A stretch of 64,000 nucleotides of DNA from contig NZ_KB905899.1 of assembly GCF_000381085.1 (NCBI RefSeq), positions 310,001 through 374,000 on the forward strand. Direction: 5' to 3'. The notes beneath the pieces were generated by a model that saw only the letters and a program-made list of their open reading frames with translations, was not told the origin of the DNA and did no database searches. The translations under genes were made by a program, and so were the position numbers. Shown here piece after piece: positions 36,198-45,026 of this stretch (within the stretch, counting starts at the first letter, position 1; each line of letters opens with the position of its first letter). This stretch comes from Thiomicrorhabdus arctica DSM 13458 (GTDB taxonomy: Bacteria; Pseudomonadota; Gammaproteobacteria; Thiomicrospirales; Thiomicrospiraceae).

Positions 36198-38811
36198 GTT
36201 TCTTCATTTTGTTTTGGCATTTCTGTTTGCCGTGTTGATATTCTATCAACTCGTTACGTTTCCACCTTTATGGTGTGGAGTTGCCGCCGTGTGTCTGGCA
36301 ATAACGATGGCTTTGATAGTGCGCTTTAGCCCATTGCTGGCAAAATTGAGCCAGAAAAAAAGAGGCTTTCAACAGCGTGTTCATGCCGTATTAAATATTC
36401 TATTTGGACTTATTATAGGCTTGAGCTGGGCGTTTTGGCACTCTTTTTTTATGCCTGTCATTCCTGAGAACCTTTTAAATCAGCCCGTATGGATCTCTGG
36501 ACAAATCATTGAATCTTCATCGCAACCTTCCTTCGCTAAAAAATCTAGATTTACTTATAAAATTCAAGTCAATAGAATTCAAACTGACCCTGATGGAGAA
36601 ACCGCACCCATCAGAGATGAACTTTTACATGATGATAATGTCACAAATGAGATAAATTACCAGGCCTGGTCAAAACCTATTGTTGCTATTAATTGGTATC
36701 TTTCTAAATCAGAGCGTTTAGCTTTTGAATCTCTGCCAGCATTAGGGGAGGTGTGGAAAATGCGCGTTAAACTTAAAGCGAATCACTACTCTCAAAACCC
36801 TGGAGGTTTGGATTACGAAGCTTGGTTATTTCAGCAGCATATCGTCGCTAAAGGTTATGTCAAAAATAACAGACAAAAAAGTCGATATTCTGCAAATAAT
36901 TCTCAAAATACTGTTTTACAAAGGCTCAACGAGCCTTCAGTATTTGGCATTTATGCGTGGCAAATATGGGTTTCAGCACGTTTAAAAGCGGTGTTTTCAC
37001 ACAGTGCGTTTAGCCCTTTCTATAAGGCTTTAACACTGGGCGACAAGTCGGCCGTGTCAACTGAAGAGTGGTCGTTGTTACAGAATACGGGCACGATTCA
37101 TCTATTGGCTATATCGGGCTTACATATGGGCATTGTAGCCACTTTAGGTTATCTGATTTTCAAAGTGTTGTGGTGGCTGGGTGTTTACCGTATTGAGAAG
37201 ATAAATCTACCAAGTTTAGCAGCGTGGGGTGCATTATTGTTTGCCTCTTTGTATTTAATGCTGTCAGGTTTTTCAATTCCCACGCAAAGAGCGTGGCTCA
37301 TGGTTGTAGCCGTATTGGGTTTTGTCTTCATTAGACGAACCTTTCAACCTTGGTCAGCATTAGGGTTTGCAGCACTGTTAGTTGTGGTGTGGGATAGTCG
37401 CTCGGTATTGAGTCTGGGCTTTTGGTTATCGTTCATAGCGGTGGCTTTGATTTTCGCCACAATGCCGTATCTACGTAACCGTCCAAAATGGCAACAGTTA
37501 TTGTGGCTTCAAGGTGTGCTAACGTTGGGATTGGCGCCATTTTTGATTTGGGCGTTCCATAGTTTGCCGCTCTATAGTTTTATCGCCAATTTAGTGGCCG
37601 TACCTTTTGTCAGCTTCATTGGCTTGCCGTTGCTATTTTTGAGTTCGCTTATAGGCATGATGTCCATTGAATTGGGGCAGCTTATGATTGCGTGGCTCGA
37701 TGAACTATGGGGCCTATTTTGGCAGTATCTACAGTGGTTAGGAAGCTTGCCACAAAGTACCGTTGGATTTACAGGCACTTCTTTGGTTTGGTTACTCTCA
37801 ATGTATACCTTTATCTTTGCCTTACTCATTTTTAAGTCCAGAAGACACAAGACAATCGCTTTTTTTGGGCTTTTACTGACAATAATGAGTTTAGGTTTGG
37901 CTGTCAATCATCGCCCGCAATCTGACCAGGCCTGGTTGACCGTATTAGATGTCGGTCAGGGACAGGCCGTTGTGGTCGAAACGAAAAACCATGTTTTAGT
38001 TTATGATACGGGTCCAAAAATAGGATCAAGGATGGATGGCGCAAAGTTGGCAGTTCTCCCTTATTTGAAATCTCAGGGTTGGGATAGAATTGATACTTTG
38101 GTGGTTAGCCACAGTGATTCCGATCATGCAGGGGGCACTTTAAGTCTTATACAAAACATGCCTGTAAAGGAAGCTCTCAGTGGTCAGCCCGAGATTATGA
38201 ATCAACGCTTACAAGGCCAACTTTACAAGCGGTATGACAAGGAGGCGAAAAACAGCCCACTTTTTTCACTGTGTCAATCAGGGCAGTCTTGGCAGGTCGA
38301 TGGGGTTTTGTTTGAGATCCTCTCACCAGACGTGGCTGAAATAGGGAATATACTAACCTCTGATAATGATTTGTCCTGTGTCTTAAAAATCACTGCCGGT
38401 CAGCAATCGGTTTTAATGACGGGTGATTTAAGTCAAAAAGGCGAAGCTCTGTTAATCAAGCAGTTTGCCAAAAATCCACAAAAAATAAGGAGTGATTTGT
38501 TGATTGCAGGCCATCATGGTAGCAAATCATCCACTAGCCAGGCCTGGCTAAATCAGGTTGCACCAAATAAAGTTGTATTTTCTGCAGGCTATTTAAATCG
38601 TTATCACTTTCCCAATAAAGCGGTGTTAAAACGTATTGAAGATAAGAGCGAGTCTAGGCCGATTCATTGGTGGAACACGGCTTGTTCTGGTGCACTGCAA
38701 TTTGAGGTAACGAAATCCGCTATTAATTTGCGGGAAGAAGCACGCAAAAGTCAGCGTAAATGGTATCATCATGCCTGTTTACACTCTCAGCAAGGACATC
38801 TATTTCAATGA
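36181..38811 (+). CDS. comEC: ComEC/Rec2-family DNA uptake channel protein
   Basis: ComEC carries single-stranded DNA across the inner membrane during natural transformation. The 876-residue protein has N-terminal membrane spans, an OB-like soluble part (about residues 95-250) and the competence membrane domain (about residues 270-560; GTIHLLAISGLHMGIVATLG). The C-terminal metallo-beta-lactamase-like domain (from about residue 585) has DVGQGQAVVVET and SHSDSDHAGG. ATG 36181 lacks a good ribosome site; ATG 36196 is an alternative. lpxK overlaps its stop. Three CCAGGCCTGG palindromes lie inside the gene and encode QAW. Confidence 0.94.
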   Translation: MSFFGMFLHFVLAFLFAVLIFYQLVTFPPLWCGVAAVCLAITMALIVRFSPLLAKLSQKKRGFQQRVHAVLNILFGLIIGLSWAFWHSFFMPVIPENLLNQPVWISGQIIESSSQPSFAKKSRFTYKIQVNRIQTDPDGETAPIRDELLHDDNVTNEINYQAWSKPIVAINWYLSKSERLAFESLPALGEVWKMRVKLKANHYSQNPGGLDYEAWLFQQHIVAKGYVKNNRQKSRYSANNSQNTVLQRLNEPSVFGIYAWQIWVSARLKAVFSHSAFSPFYKALTLGDKSAVSTEEWSLLQNTGTIHLLAISGLHMGIVATLGYLIFKVLWWLGVYRIEKINLPSLAAWGALLFASLYLMLSGFSIPTQRAWLMVVAVLGFVFIRRTFQPWSALGFAALLVVVWDSRSVLSLGFWLSFIAVALIFATMPYLRNRPKWQQLLWLQGVLTLGLAPFLIWAFHSLPLYSFIANLVAVPFVSFIGLPLLFLSSLIGMMSIELGQLMIAWLDELWGLFWQYLQWLGSLPQSTVGFTGTSLVWLLSMYTFIFALLIFKSRRHKTIAFFGLLLTIMSLGLAVNHRPQSDQAWLTVLDVGQGQAVVVETKNHVLVYDTGPKIGSRMDGAKLAVLPYLKSQGWDRIDTLVVSHSDSDHAGGTLSLIQNMPVKEALSGQPEIMNQRLQGQLYKRYDKEAKNSPLFSLCQSGQSWQVDGVLFEILSPDVAEIGNILTSDNDLSCVLKITAGQQSVLMTGDLSQKGEALLIKQFAKNPQKIRSDLLIAGHHGSKSSTSQAWLNQVAPNKVVFSAGYLNRYHFPNKAVLKRIEDKSESRPIHWWNTACSGALQFEVTKSAINLREEARKSQRKWYHHACLHSQQGHLFQ
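36659..36670. repeat. ACCAGGCCTGGT palindrome, comEC copy 1
   Basis: This is a perfect 12-bp palindrome in comEC, read as TyrGlnAlaTrp. The same 12-mer also occurs at 5597, 37925, 42155 and 50288. Confidence 0.9.
37925..37936. repeat. ACCAGGCCTGGT palindrome, comEC copy 2
   Basis: This perfect 12-bp palindrome is read as AspGlnAlaTrp, immediately before the metallo-beta-lactamase-like domain of comEC. Confidence 0.9.
38536..38549. repeat. CCAGGCCTGG palindrome extended to TAGCCAGGCCTGGCTA, comEC copy 3
   Basis: The 10-bp core extends to a longer perfect palindrome here. It is read as SerGlnAlaTrp near the end of the metallo-beta-lactamase-like domain. Confidence 0.88.
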
Positions 38812-39908
38812 GTTGGCCCACCTTTTGGACACAGAATACCTGGCAGACTAAATTACTTTCACCTCTGGCTAAATTAGTCTGTTGGGAAGCGTCTCGGCGC
38901 CTGCAAAGATTTCAGCAACAACCACCGCTGCGCCAAACTCAAGCGAGGGTGATTGTGGTCGGCAATATCGTCGTCGGCGGCAGTGGTAAAACGCCGTTTA
39001 TTATCTGGCTAACGTTGCAACTGCAAGCCCAGGGGTTAAAGGTCGGCATTATCAGTCGGGGGTATGGCGGTTGTTCTAAAAGCTGGCCACTGTTGGTGAC
39101 CCCAGAGAGTGATCCTCGATTAGTGGGGGATGAGCCTGTTTTATTGGCTAAGCAACTGGGTTGCCTTATCGCGGTTTCCCCTAAACGGCCGCAAGCCATT
39201 GAACTGCTCAATCAGCAAGTGATATTAGATAGCCAAGCTAAGTTAGATGTCATTATCAGTGATGATGGTTTACAGCATTTTGCAATGGCGCGTGATATTG
39301 AAGTGGTTCTGATTGATGCACAGCGCCAGTTTGGTAATCAACGTTGTCTGCCAGCTGGCCCCTTAAGAGAGCCGATGAACCGTCTTAATCAAGTTGACTT
39401 CTGTATTTGGAATGGCTTAAAGGCCGATGAAGAGTATCCATTGATCTCGGTTAAGCCTGTTATGCAAGCCTCTCAGTTTAAAATGTACTTATCTCCGCTC
39501 TGCTTTAGACAAGTTATGAATGCCAGTGAAATCCGTTCGCTAGAAAGTTTTGCGAAGCAACCGGCTTATGCCATTGCGGGGATTGGTAACCCTCAACGGT
39601 TTTTTGAAACCTTGCAAACATTGGATATTTCAATCACGTCACAGCCCTTTGCTGACCATTACGCTTATCGTTTGACCGATTTTGAAAGTTTTGATGATGA
39701 AAAACCCTTACTTATGACAGCAAAAGATGCGGTAAAATGTAGTGAAATTGCTCAAACCCATCAAAAAACGAACTGGTGGTATTTAGACGTTACCCCCATC
39801 TGTGATGCGGGAGATAACCAGCTGTTAACACAGCTATTGCAGCAATTAAAGCCAGAATTTGATGGCACCCAACTCATAAACTCGACCAGCCTAAATAAAG
39901 AGAATTAA
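38808..39908 (+). CDS. lpxK: Tetraacyldisaccharide 4'-kinase
   Basis: LpxK phosphorylates the lipid A disaccharide at the inner membrane. The product has VIVVGNIVVGGSGKTPFIIWL with the P-loop, then GIISRGYGG, DEPVLLAK and ISDDGLQHFAMARDIEVVLID. The ATG at 38808 overlaps the comEC stop (ATGA), has AGGA about 13 bases ahead and gives 366 residues. The frame is open upstream to 38760, inside comEC, and that start is rejected. It is directly followed by the Trm112-like gene and kdsB, a common LPS cluster. Confidence 0.95.
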   Translation: MSWPTFWTQNTWQTKLLSPLAKLVCWEASRRLQRFQQQPPLRQTQARVIVVGNIVVGGSGKTPFIIWLTLQLQAQGLKVGIISRGYGGCSKSWPLLVTPESDPRLVGDEPVLLAKQLGCLIAVSPKRPQAIELLNQQVILDSQAKLDVIISDDGLQHFAMARDIEVVLIDAQRQFGNQRCLPAGPLREPMNRLNQVDFCIWNGLKADEEYPLISVKPVMQASQFKMYLSPLCFRQVMNASEIRSLESFAKQPAYAIAGIGNPQRFFETLQTLDISITSQPFADHYAYRLTDFESFDDEKPLLMTAKDAVKCSEIAQTHQKTNWWYLDVTPICDAGDNQLLTQLLQQLKPEFDGTQLINSTSLNKEN

Positions 39909-40106
39909 ATGGATCCTAAATTATTAGAAATTCTAGTTTGCCCAGTGAGTAAAACGAAATTAATTTACGACAAAAATAGCCAAGAACTCATCTCTACGGC
40001 CGCTAATTTAGCGTATCCGGTAAGAGATGGGATTCCTATTTTGTTAGAAGATGAAGCACGCGTTTTATCCGCAGAAGACACTGAAGCTTACCGTAAGCAG
40101 AAGTAA
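39909..40106 (+). CDS. Trm112/YcaR-family small protein
   Basis: The 65-residue protein begins [20 protein letters not shown] and has the [15 protein letters not shown] signature of the Trm112/UPF0434 family. Only one of the usual N-terminal cysteines remains (VCPVSK), so zinc binding may be lost, as in many proteobacterial members. Its ATG follows the lpxK stop with no gap. Its cellular role is not established; it typically lies between lpxK and kdsB. Confidence 0.92.
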   Translation: MDPKLLEILVCPVSKTKLIYDKNSQELISTAANLAYPVRDGIPILLEDEARVLSAEDTEAYRKQK

Positions 40107-40152
40107 ATTAACGTCAAACAATGTAAACGTTCGCAAGAGAATACAGCCCATT

Positions 40153-40926
40153 ATGTCATTTACCGTCATTATCCCAGCCCGTTTTGAATCCAGTCGTTTG
40201 CTAGGCAAACCATTGAAGGATATTCATGGCAAACCTATGATTCAGTGGACTTGGTTACAAGCCAAAAAATCCGGCGCAGAGCGTATTATCATTGCCACCG
40301 AATCTGCGGAGGTTAAAGCCATCTGTGAAGCCTTTGGTGCTGAGGTTTGCTTAACCGCAGAACATCACCAATCTGGTACGGAACGGATTGCAGAAGTCAT
40401 TGAGCTGTCAGGATTGCCGGACGATGAGATTATTGTCAATGTGCAAGGTGATGAACCCATGTTGCCACCGGACTTGATTCACCAAGTTGCGCAAGGCTTA
40501 GAAGCACATCCACATATTCAAATGGCGACCCTGTGTGAACCGATTGATGACGTTGAAACGGTATTTGATCCGCATGCCGTTAAAGTCAGTAGAGATGCCA
40601 AGAATTGTGCGATTAATTTCAGTCGTGCGCCGCTCCCTTGGTCGAGGGATACCTTCTTGAAAAACAGTCAAACCCTCCCTGAAAACTGGGCGTATAAACG
40701 CCATATTGGTTTATACGCTTATCGTGCCGGTTTTGTAAAACAGTATGTGGCCTGGCCAGCGTGCGATTTAGAGTATGTCGAAAAACTCGAGCAATTACGG
40801 GTGTTGTGGCATGGCGAAAAAATCCTGGTATTGGACGCCTTGTGCCATGCGGGCGTAGGGGTCGATACTCCAGAAGATTTGACTCGAGTTCGTCAGCTCT
40901 TGTTGGCCAGTTTAGGTCAGATATAG
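40153..40926 (+). CDS. kdsB: 3-deoxy-manno-octulosonate cytidylyltransferase
   Basis: KdsB activates Kdo to CMP-Kdo for LPS core synthesis. The 257-residue product starts MSFTVIIPARFESSRLLGKP and has the RLLGKPL nucleotide site, NVQGDEPMLPP and the RAPLPWSRD segment. The ATG at 40153 is chosen; the open frame runs upstream through the Trm112-like gene, but those residues do not fit the family. A small membrane protein gene begins at the next base after its stop. Confidence 0.96.
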   Translation: MSFTVIIPARFESSRLLGKPLKDIHGKPMIQWTWLQAKKSGAERIIIATESAEVKAICEAFGAEVCLTAEHHQSGTERIAEVIELSGLPDDEIIVNVQGDEPMLPPDLIHQVAQGLEAHPHIQMATLCEPIDDVETVFDPHAVKVSRDAKNCAINFSRAPLPWSRDTFLKNSQTLPENWAYKRHIGLYAYRAGFVKQYVAWPACDLEYVEKLEQLRVLWHGEKILVLDALCHAGVGVDTPEDLTRVRQLLLASLGQI

Positions 40927-41133
40927 ATGTTAAAGTTCTTAACGTTATTGGCTGTCATCTATTTGCTTTACTACATTGTTAAGCAGAAAATCCGTAATCG
41001 TAAGTTGGCGCAACAGGGCATTGTTGTTGAGCAGAAAGGTCTGCGGCCGATTACGCTGATGTCGATAGTGATGGTCGTTATGTACGGTGGTTACATGATT
41101 TATTTTTTCTTAAGCGGTTCATCCATTCCGTAA
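40927..41133 (+). CDS. Small membrane protein of unknown function
   Basis: The 68-residue product has two hydrophobic helices (about residues 2-18 and 44-63) separated by a basic stretch, KQKIRNRKLAQQG. Its ATG abuts the kdsB stop, so it is probably co-translated at the end of comEC-lpxK-trm112-kdsB. No family is recognised. Confidence 0.65.
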   Translation: MLKFLTLLAVIYLLYYIVKQKIRNRKLAQQGIVVEQKGLRPITLMSIVMVVMYGGYMIYFFLSGSSIP

Positions 41134-41291
41134 GCAGGTTCATATCTGCGATAAGAACGCTCGAGTACTCTTCGTACACTCCCTTGTTTTGTCTTGAATA
41201 GGCAAACTTAAGAACTTCAAAACTCACTTAATCTACAATTCCAAACCCCGTTAATTCTGCTTCATAAATAATTTTTAAGTGTTCTTAAAGT

Positions 41292-42245
41292 CTATTTAAG
41301 TACTTGCGTTTGATAGTGCTTTCTAGCCATTTCTATCTTTTGACATAAGTCTGGTAAGGCATTGATTAACCTGGCGGTTGGGCGTTGGTAAAGGTTGTTG
41401 TCGAGTAAGTAGATCTGTTGGTGTTTCACCGCTTGCAAACTGGAGTACTTTTGCCATTGTTTTAACCAAGCCTTCTGAAAGGCTTGTTGACCACCCAGCA
41501 AAAAAACTTGAGCGTTACGTTGTAAAACACTTTCTAAACTGACTTCGGCTGTTAGAGGTTTTAGGTCGGCATATACATTCGTTGCACCACAGATGTTTAC
41601 AGCCTGACTGATAAACTGGGAGCCATTCATGGAGATAATCGGTTGATTCCAAATTTGATAAAAGCTGGTGATGGGACGTGCATGTTGATAGTGTTGACGG
41701 ATCTCACTCAACTTTTTTCGTAACGTATCTGCAATGGCCATTGCATGACGTTGTGTACCTGCTAATTGACCTAAGCGTTCAATCTCATTGGGAATGTCAT
41801 CAAGTGTTGTGACATCACTTTGCAAAACCTTAAAGCCGAGTTCTTTTAGGCGTTGAATGTCTTGTAAGCGGTTGCCTGATTGCCAGCCGAGTATTAAATC
41901 GGGATTGAGTTGAATGATTTCTTCTAAATTAATGGCATTGTAACTACCGATAATGGGCAGGTTTAAGGCGGCTTTGGGGAAATCTGAATAAGACACTACG
42001 CCGACAATTTTATGCCCTGCACCTGCTGAATAAAGCATCTCCGTAATATGAGGTGCTAACGAGATAATACGTTGCGCAGAAGCCGCCGAAGCGGTATTTA
42101 CCGCGTTAGTTTCACTGGATATAATAGCGTTATAAGCAAGCGGTTGTGGATTTGACCAGGCCTGGTGAAAGGCCAAAAAGCAAAAGAGCAAACTCGACTG
42201 AATGCTGAACAGATAAACCTGCTTTGTTTGAAAGCATTTAAACAT
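41292..42245 (-). CDS. btuF: Cobalamin-binding periplasmic protein, BtuF-like
   Basis: BtuF-like proteins deliver corrinoids to an ABC importer. The product has a signal-like N-terminus (MFKCFQTKQVYLFSIQSSLL) and a class III solute-binding fold with RIISLAPHITEMLYSAGAG, PIIGSYNAINLEEIIQLNPDLIL and INICGATNV-like text (here VNICGATNVYAD). The ATG at 42245 is preferred and overlaps the cbiB stop by 8 bp; 42266 is the alternative. No btuC or btuD lies in the window. CAGGCCTG at 42157-42164 encodes HQAW in the leader region. Confidence 0.88.
   Translation of the reverse strand: MFKCFQTKQVYLFSIQSSLLFCFLAFHQAWSNPQPLAYNAIISSETNAVNTASAASAQRIISLAPHITEMLYSAGAGHKIVGVVSYSDFPKAALNLPIIGSYNAINLEEIIQLNPDLILGWQSGNRLQDIQRLKELGFKVLQSDVTTLDDIPNEIERLGQLAGTQRHAMAIADTLRKKLSEIRQHYQHARPITSFYQIWNQPIISMNGSQFISQAVNICGATNVYADLKPLTAEVSLESVLQRNAQVFLLGGQQAFQKAWLKQWQKYSSLQAVKHQQIYLLDNNLYQRPTARLINALPDLCQKIEMARKHYQTQVLK
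42155..42166. repeat. ACCAGGCCTGGT palindrome in btuF
   Basis: This perfect 12-bp palindrome sits near the 5' end of btuF, at the predicted signal peptide end. Confidence 0.9.
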
Positions 42246-43200
42246 GATGGGATCCAATAAAAGCAAAGATGTTGCCTATGATTATGCTAAAAATAAGCAG
42301 ACCATAAAGCAGATTGTCGATTCGTGTACGATTTGATAAACAGTCTATAACATGGGCTTTCTGAATGACTTTTGAGGAGGTCTCATCACCAAAGAAAGCT
42401 TTTCGTTTGAGTTTGCCAAAGTAGATGGTATCGCCTCCCAATTGACAGTTTATATTGAGTGCCATCGCGGTAATCGGGTGGCCTGCATTCGGGCTGTCGT
42501 GGCGTTTACCTTGTTTATAAAAGCCCCATAACGGCCACTTAACATTCACCAACATAATCAATAGGGCGGTCATACGGGCGGGTACCCAGTTAACCAGATC
42601 GTCCAATTTTGCAGATACTTTTCCATAATGTTCATAACGTTCGGTTCGATAACCGACCATTGAATCTAAGGTGTTAATCGCTTTGTAAACTAGAATTCCT
42701 GGCAGACCGAACAATAGTAGATAAAACAATGGGGCTATGACACCATCACTGAGATTTTCGGCATAGGTTTCTATGCCCGCTTTATAACAGTCGCTTTGAC
42801 TAAGGTTTTCGGTGTCACGACTGACCAACATTTGCAGTGCTTGTTGAGGCCGATCTGTATGCAATAAATTCAACACACTGTCGTGTAACATTCGATGCGC
42901 TAATAAGGTGGACGCCAACACGGCTGTAATAATCAGTGTGACCAGACCGGGTAGGTTGCCTAATGACCACTGTAAAAACCACTGGATCGCTAACCCAATG
43001 AGTCCGGCGCTCCCAACAATAAAGAGCGTGAGTAAAGCTCCTCGCAGAATAGAGGGCTGGTAGAGGTGCTTTTCAAAAGCGTTAATGGCATCACCAATCA
43101 GGATGACTGGGTGACGTATGTAAGCAAACTCACCGACTAAGCGGTCAATCAATAGTGCCATAAGCGCAATCAATACAATATCCGTCCCTGAAAATAGCAT
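42238..43200 (-). CDS. cbiB: Adenosylcobinamide-phosphate synthase CbiB
   Basis: CbiB attaches aminopropanol phosphate to adenosylcobyric acid in the membrane. The 320-residue protein has several spans and the family segments LIDRLVGEFAYIRHPVILIG, YAENLSDGVIAPLFYLLLFGLPG, AINTLDSMVGYRTERYEHYG and DLVNWVPARMTALL. Its ATG overlaps the cobD stop by one base (TAATG), so translation is coupled. It is called cobD in the Pseudomonas nomenclature. Confidence 0.95.
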   Translation of the reverse strand: MLFSGTDIVLIALMALLIDRLVGEFAYIRHPVILIGDAINAFEKHLYQPSILRGALLTLFIVGSAGLIGLAIQWFLQWSLGNLPGLVTLIITAVLASTLLAHRMLHDSVLNLLHTDRPQQALQMLVSRDTENLSQSDCYKAGIETYAENLSDGVIAPLFYLLLFGLPGILVYKAINTLDSMVGYRTERYEHYGKVSAKLDDLVNWVPARMTALLIMLVNVKWPLWGFYKQGKRHDSPNAGHPITAMALNINCQLGGDTIYFGKLKRKAFFGDETSSKVIQKAHVIDCLSNRTRIDNLLYGLLIFSIIIGNIFAFIGSHHV

Positions 43201-44315
43201 TATTTAGACTCACTTAATAATGGTTCAGTCGTCATTAACCATCGATTTTGATGCAGGGCTTGAACAAGTTGATGGTTGTTTTCTGTAGACTGAATGGCGA
43301 TGCGGCAGGTGTACTGACCCAGGCCAAAATTTTCACAATCACGAATTAAAATATTGGTGCTCGCTAAGCATTCGACTAATCTATAGGCTTTAATGCGGGT
43401 TCTTACCAAGACAAAATTAGTCATTGAATCTTCGACAGATTCAATCAGGTCACAAGTGCTCAGAGCGGTGATAAATCGCGGTCGTTCAGTTTGCAGAAAG
43501 TCACGCGTGTTCCCCTCGTGTCGTGGGTCGGTCAGTGCCTGCAAAACAAATTGTTCATCCAATACGGAAAGTGGCCAACTTGGCCAAGTCATTTTATCTA
43601 AGGCATGAGCAGCGGTAAACAGAGCACCAATACGAATGCCCGGACAGGCATAATATTTTGTTAATGATTGCAAAATAACCATCTTAGGATGGTGCTTTAA
43701 TTGGCGACGAACACTGTAATGTTCAGAAAAACCAATAAACGGCAGAAAGGATTCATCCACTAAAACCCAACAATTTTTATGGCGTAATAGCTCCAGTAGC
43801 GGCTCTAAGGCTTCTGGTGACTGATAGTGCCCCTGCGGCGTATTTGGGTTGACTAACACCGCAACGCTGTTCTCAGTCAGGCCATGAATCTGCTGCAACA
43901 GGCTTTCAGAAAGTCCCTCTTCGAAACCATGTATGACCTCAATGGTGTTGTCAGAATAGCGTTTAGCGGCACGTCGATATTCGCTGTAAATCGGCGTAAA
44001 GAGCAGGGTGGTATCCGGTTTGAGTTCATTGAATAAGCTGATGATGGCACTTGAAATACCGTTCGTTAACGTAATCTGCTCAAGCGGCAGTTGAAAACGA
44101 TGACCAATAGCCTCTTTAAGCACCTGTTGTTGTGAATCGGGGTAGTGTTGCACTGCAATTTGAGCGTGTCGGATAATGGCTTGCCAATCCACATCTGGCT
44201 GAATCGGATTAATGCTGGCGGAAAAGTCCAAAATATGGGCCAATGCATCTGCAATCGGTGTATTTTGCTCTCTAGCAAATTGATAGATCTGGCCACCGTG
44301 CGAAAAATCAGACAT
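43200..44315 (-). CDS. cobD: L-threonine-O-3-phosphate decarboxylase-like aminotransferase-fold enzyme
   Basis: CobD makes (R)-1-amino-2-propanol phosphate, the CbiB substrate. The fold-type I PLP protein resembles histidinol-phosphate aminotransferase. It has HGGQIYQFAR and DFSASINP at the N-terminus, the Asn/Tyr region VLVNPNTPQG, VDESFLPF and the PLP lysine in SLTKYYACPGIRIG. The ATG at 44315 gives MSDFSHGGQIY, typical of CobD, and 371 residues. The frame is open up to 44459 inside the DUF71 gene, but that part is not family-like. It overlaps the DUF71 gene by 8 bp. Confidence 0.92.
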   Translation of the reverse strand: MSDFSHGGQIYQFAREQNTPIADALAHILDFSASINPIQPDVDWQAIIRHAQIAVQHYPDSQQQVLKEAIGHRFQLPLEQITLTNGISSAIISLFNELKPDTTLLFTPIYSEYRRAAKRYSDNTIEVIHGFEEGLSESLLQQIHGLTENSVAVLVNPNTPQGHYQSPEALEPLLELLRHKNCWVLVDESFLPFIGFSEHYSVRRQLKHHPKMVILQSLTKYYACPGIRIGALFTAAHALDKMTWPSWPLSVLDEQFVLQALTDPRHEGNTRDFLQTERPRFITALSTCDLIESVEDSMTNFVLVRTRIKAYRLVECLASTNILIRDCENFGLGQYTCRIAIQSTENNHQLVQALHQNRWLMTTEPLLSESK

Positions 44316-44991
44316 CTTTTGAAAAATCCAAATAATGATAGCCGTAGTCACCCGTGGTACATAATTTAGCATTGCATAAATCAAGTTCAATCGGCTGAGA
44401 AAACAGTGGGCCATCTGTGACCACTGTATGAAATTCACCGCCTTCGGCACACACATCAATTCCTAATGACTCCAATTGCGTCATCGTTTCTAAGTTTAAA
44501 GATTTGCCTAAAAAATCACTCGGCACTTTATCTGGCAAAATGGCGATAATCGTCGCTTTAAAGCCAGCCTCAATGAACTGTTCAACCAGCCCTTTATGGT
44601 TTTGGAGCCACAAAGGAAACAGTACCGTGATCGCTGTCTCTTGGCCTTGTTGCATTTGCCAATCTCGATGCGCTTGTAAATCAATATCGCCTAACACCAG
44701 ATAATCAATGCCTTGCTGTTTACAGTCCTGCAAGGCCGACTGGTAGTGAGTTTGATAGGCTGATTTTGTGGTTGCCTGAGTCACGCAGTGTAGGCCTAAT
44801 GCGTGCGCTTGTTGTTCAATAAAGGATTTAGGCAAATGATGCGCACGCGACAGGGTTCCAGTTTCATTCATCATCGTCAGCAAACCTTGTGGCGTATGGC
44901 CTTGCTGAACCATTATATAGAGTGCCAGGCAAGCGTCTTTACCGCCACTCCATGAGCAGTAGAAATCGACTGGTTGTGTCAGTGTGTGCAT
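44308..44991 (-). CDS. DUF71/COG2102 (ATP_bind_4) PP-loop ATPase in the B12 operon
   Basis: The 227-residue adenine-nucleotide alpha hydrolase has the PP-loop SWSGGKDACLALY (about residues 13-25) and the DUF71 signature DVCAEGGEFHTVVTDGPLF near the C-terminus. Eukaryotic and archaeal relatives are Dph6 diphthamide ligases. Bacteria lack diphthamide, and comparative genomics has linked a bacterial subgroup to B12 salvage. Its overlap with cobD supports that link. The reaction is not established; an ATP-dependent amidation or condensation of a corrinoid side chain is inference. Confidence 0.87.
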   Translation of the reverse strand: MHTLTQPVDFYCSWSGGKDACLALYIMVQQGHTPQGLLTMMNETGTLSRAHHLPKSFIEQQAHALGLHCVTQATTKSAYQTHYQSALQDCKQQGIDYLVLGDIDLQAHRDWQMQQGQETAITVLFPLWLQNHKGLVEQFIEAGFKATIIAILPDKVPSDFLGKSLNLETMTQLESLGIDVCAEGGEFHTVVTDGPLFSQPIELDLCNAKLCTTGDYGYHYLDFSKDV

Positions 44992-45026
44992 AAAGATTCC
45001 CTAAAAACCATCTGGGGGTTAAATAA

